Positions 62,430 through 64,000 of a DNA stretch of 64,000 nucleotides are shown in pieces (position 1 is the stretch's first letter; each line of letters opens with the position of its first letter). This stretch comes from Planococcus salinarum (GTDB taxonomy: Bacteria > Bacillota > Bacilli > Bacillales_A > Planococcaceae). The notes below the pieces were generated by a model. The model saw only the letters and a list, made by a program, of their open reading frames with translations. It did no database searches and was not told where the DNA came from. The stretch is from positions 1-64,000 of the forward strand of contig NZ_VIFV01000015.1 of the NCBI RefSeq assembly GCF_007004625.1, in the 5' to 3' direction. The position numbers and the translations under genes were made by a program.

Positions 62430-62458
62430 TTGACATCATAGTTTTATTGTTCTATAGT
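62430..62458 (+). promoter_or_regulatory. sigma-A promoter of yceI
   Basis: TTGACA (62430-62435), 17 bases, TATAGT (62453-62458): full -35 and five of six -10 matches. Confidence 0.82.
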
Positions 62459-62494
62459 TTGGCTGGACATTAAAAAAATTGGAGGAATTTAAAC

Positions 62495-63019
62495 ATGAAA
62501 AAATGGACAGTAGACGCAGCACATTCGGAAATCGGTTTCTCAGTAAAGCATATGATGGTATCAAAAGTAAAAGGCTCTTTCGCATCATACGATGCTCAAG
62601 TGGAAGGTGACGAAACGGATATTCAAAACGCATTGATCGATTTCAAAATCGACGTGGCAAGCATCAACACGAACAATGCAGACCGCGACAACCACCTGCG
62701 TTCAGCCGACTTCTTCGATGCCGAGCAGCATCCGCATATCACATTCAAAGCAAACGAAATCGCTAAAAAAGGCGATGACGAGTATGAGTTGACTGGCGAC
62801 CTGACGATGAAAGGCGTTACGCGCCTGGCCACTTTTGACGTGGAATACGGCGGCAAAGGAACCAACCCATGGGGCGTGGAAGTTGTGGCTTTCAGCGGCG
62901 AAGGCAAAGTAAACCGCAAAGATTTCGGTCTTACCTGGAACCAGACGCTTGAAACAGGCGGCGTATTGGTCGGCGAAGACATCAAGATCTCGCTGGAATT
63001 GCAAGCGAATCCGGCATAA
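62495..63019 (+). CDS. yceI: YceI-family lipocalin-like protein
   Basis: A 174-residue beta-barrel protein of the YceI family (WTVDAAHSEIGFSVKHMM at the start, DRDNHLRSADFFDAEQHP in the middle), which binds polyisoprenoid or amide lipids in its cavity. No signal peptide, so cytoplasmic. GGAGG precedes the ATG. An MhqR-box-like palindrome and a strong promoter lie upstream. Confidence 0.92.
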   Translation: MKKWTVDAAHSEIGFSVKHMMVSKVKGSFASYDAQVEGDETDIQNALIDFKIDVASINTNNADRDNHLRSADFFDAEQHPHITFKANEIAKKGDDEYELTGDLTMKGVTRLATFDVEYGGKGTNPWGVEVVAFSGEGKVNRKDFGLTWNQTLETGGVLVGEDIKISLELQANPA

Positions 63020-63076
63020 GAAAAGCGACGGCGCGAGCACTCTTCCCTATAAATCCTTTACTTTCTTATCATTAAT
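63020..63076. other. short gap with repeat-like end
   Basis: GAAAAGCGACGGCGCGAGCA at 63020-63039 resembles the terminal motif of the structured repeats but no further copy follows. Confidence 0.3.
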
Positions 63077-63112
63077 AAAAGGAGCTGCAGATTAAACTGC
63101 AGCTCCTTTTTT
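63077..63112. terminator. bidirectional terminator (yceI / Rieske protein)
   Basis: AAAAGGAGCTGCAG / CTGCAGCTCCTTTTTT stem between convergent genes. Confidence 0.92.
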
Positions 63113-63133
63113 GCTTTTTATTCATATAATTAA

Positions 63134-64000
63134 TTACTCTTCAAGCCGCTTCAGCGGTTTAACGGCCGGGCCTTCCAGCACTTCGCCCGTATAGGAGAAG
63201 CGGGAACCGTGGCACGGGCAATCCCATGATCGTTCGGCGTCATTCCACTTCGTTTCGCAGCCCAGATGTGTGCAGGTGGTATCGACCAGATGGAGCTGGC
63301 CGTATTGGTCCCGGTAGCCTCCCGCAGCGCCTTTCGTGGTTTTGACGCTTGCACCTTCCCCTTTTTCGAGGGAGTCGGCTGTCTTCGTCGGCCGTTGCAA
63401 TTTGCCTTTGACCAATTCTTTCGCAACAGACGCATTGTCTTTTGCAAAGCTTGCCATATCGGCCGGTTTCATCTTCGTGCGGGTCGGATCGTATAGTGAT
63501 GCGTAACGGTTTTCATTGCCCAGAATCTGATCACGCAGAAGCATTCCCGCTAGCGCTCCATGAGTCATGCCCCATTTATGGAAGCCTGTCGCCACCAGAA
63601 TGTTTTCGTAGCCCACGGTGCTTGTACCGATATAAGGAATTTTATCGAGCGTTGTCATATCCTGCGCCGACCAGCGATATGGTATGGTTTCCACGCCAAA
63701 ATACTTGTCTCCCCATTCCGCCAGCTTTTTATAGTTTTCCATCGTATCGCCTTTATGCTTTCCGGATCCATGGTCTTCGCCGCCGATCAGCAGCAGCCGT
63801 TCCCCATTTCCATCTGTGGCATAACGCAGTGAACGGCTCGGCAGGTCGGTACTGATATACATGTGCTTCGGCATGTCGCCTTTCACTTTTGCCGCCACCA
63901 CATAGGAACGTTCCACTGACATTCTGGCAAAATACATGCCGTCTGTGTCATTGAACGGGTAATGCGTTGCCACAATCACTTTGTCACAGGAAAGATGGGA
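63134..64000 (-). CDS. FAD oxidoreductase with C-terminal Rieske domain (YhfW-like, partial)
   Basis: The visible 288 residues are the C-terminal part of a DAO-type flavoprotein fused to a Rieske [2Fe-2S] domain: CTHLGC and CPCHGSRFS (about the last 50 residues) carry the Cys-His ligands. The frame continues open to the right window edge, so the N-terminal FAD-binding fold lies outside. Bacillus YhfW has the same design; the substrate is unknown. Confidence 0.92.
   Translation of the reverse strand, partial: SHLSCDKVIVATHYPFNDTDGMYFARMSVERSYVVAAKVKGDMPKHMYISTDLPSRSLRYATDGNGERLLLIGGEDHGSGKHKGDTMENYKKLAEWGDKYFGVETIPYRWSAQDMTTLDKIPYIGTSTVGYENILVATGFHKWGMTHGALAGMLLRDQILGNENRYASLYDPTRTKMKPADMASFAKDNASVAKELVKGKLQRPTKTADSLEKGEGASVKTTKGAAGGYRDQYGQLHLVDTTCTHLGCETKWNDAERSWDCPCHGSRFSYTGEVLEGPAVKPLKRLEE

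Overview
The window comes from a low-to-moderate GC Firmicute. Gene content and order point to the Planococcaceae (Planococcus/Planomicrobium type), but this is inferred from recognised proteins and synteny, not from a search. The Bacillus-like block tex / rsbRSTUVW-sigB-rsbX / mazEF / alr / acpS / rhomboid / ydbST / cshA / murF / ddl is kept in order, on the minus strand except the rhomboid gene. Many genes use TTG or GTG starts behind strong GGAGG ribosome-binding sites.

Layout. 1-1.6 kb: 5' end of a 16S rRNA gene on the minus strand, preceded by eight tRNA genes in the same direction (Asn, Glu, fMet, Asp, Gln, Leu, Arg, Gly) with two good sigma-A promoters. 1.8-4.5 kb: SprT-like protein and Tex. 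4.7-9.5 kb: complete sigma-B module from stressosome (rsbR, rsbS, rsbT) through phosphatases and partner switch (rsbU, rsbV, rsbW) to sigB and rsbX. 9.7-20.8 kb: MazEF, envelope genes (alr, murF, ddl), acpS, rhomboid protease, YdbS/YdbT, CshA helicase, an esterase and an unknown protein. 21-25.7 kb: rodA, a 44-residue small gene, and the copper module csoR-copZ-copA with two CsoR-type operators.

25.9-48 kb is more accessory: five MFS or MFS-like transporters and dehydrogenases, an XRE-TPR regulator divergent from a DHA3 exporter with two palindromic operators, a two-gene sucrose-phosphate-synthase/phosphatase-like operon, a squalene/phytoene synthase, cardiolipin synthase, a VanY-type carboxypeptidase, YidC, an AraC regulator and a lipid kinase. 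This stretch also holds six copies of a ~120-bp structured repeat. 48-64 kb: MhqO dioxygenase, YpuA, CvfB, MntR, a cadmium/zinc efflux operon, a universal stress protein, paired CrcB fluoride channels, a penicillin-acylase-family hydrolase, a K+/H+ antiporter, MurB, YceI and the 3' part of a Rieske oxidoreductase.

Two threads run through the window. First, sigma-B: besides its own operon, good matches to GTTTAA-N12-15-GGGTAT lie before the glycosyltransferase-phosphatase pair, an SDR dehydrogenase, a metallo-beta-lactamase-fold protein, a YtxH-like protein, an Lmo0937-type membrane peptide and a 32-residue membrane peptide not in any annotation I know. Second, the structured repeats: their helices are kept by compensatory changes between copies, so the fold seems to be what is selected. 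No insertion sequence, prophage, CRISPR array or origin was seen.
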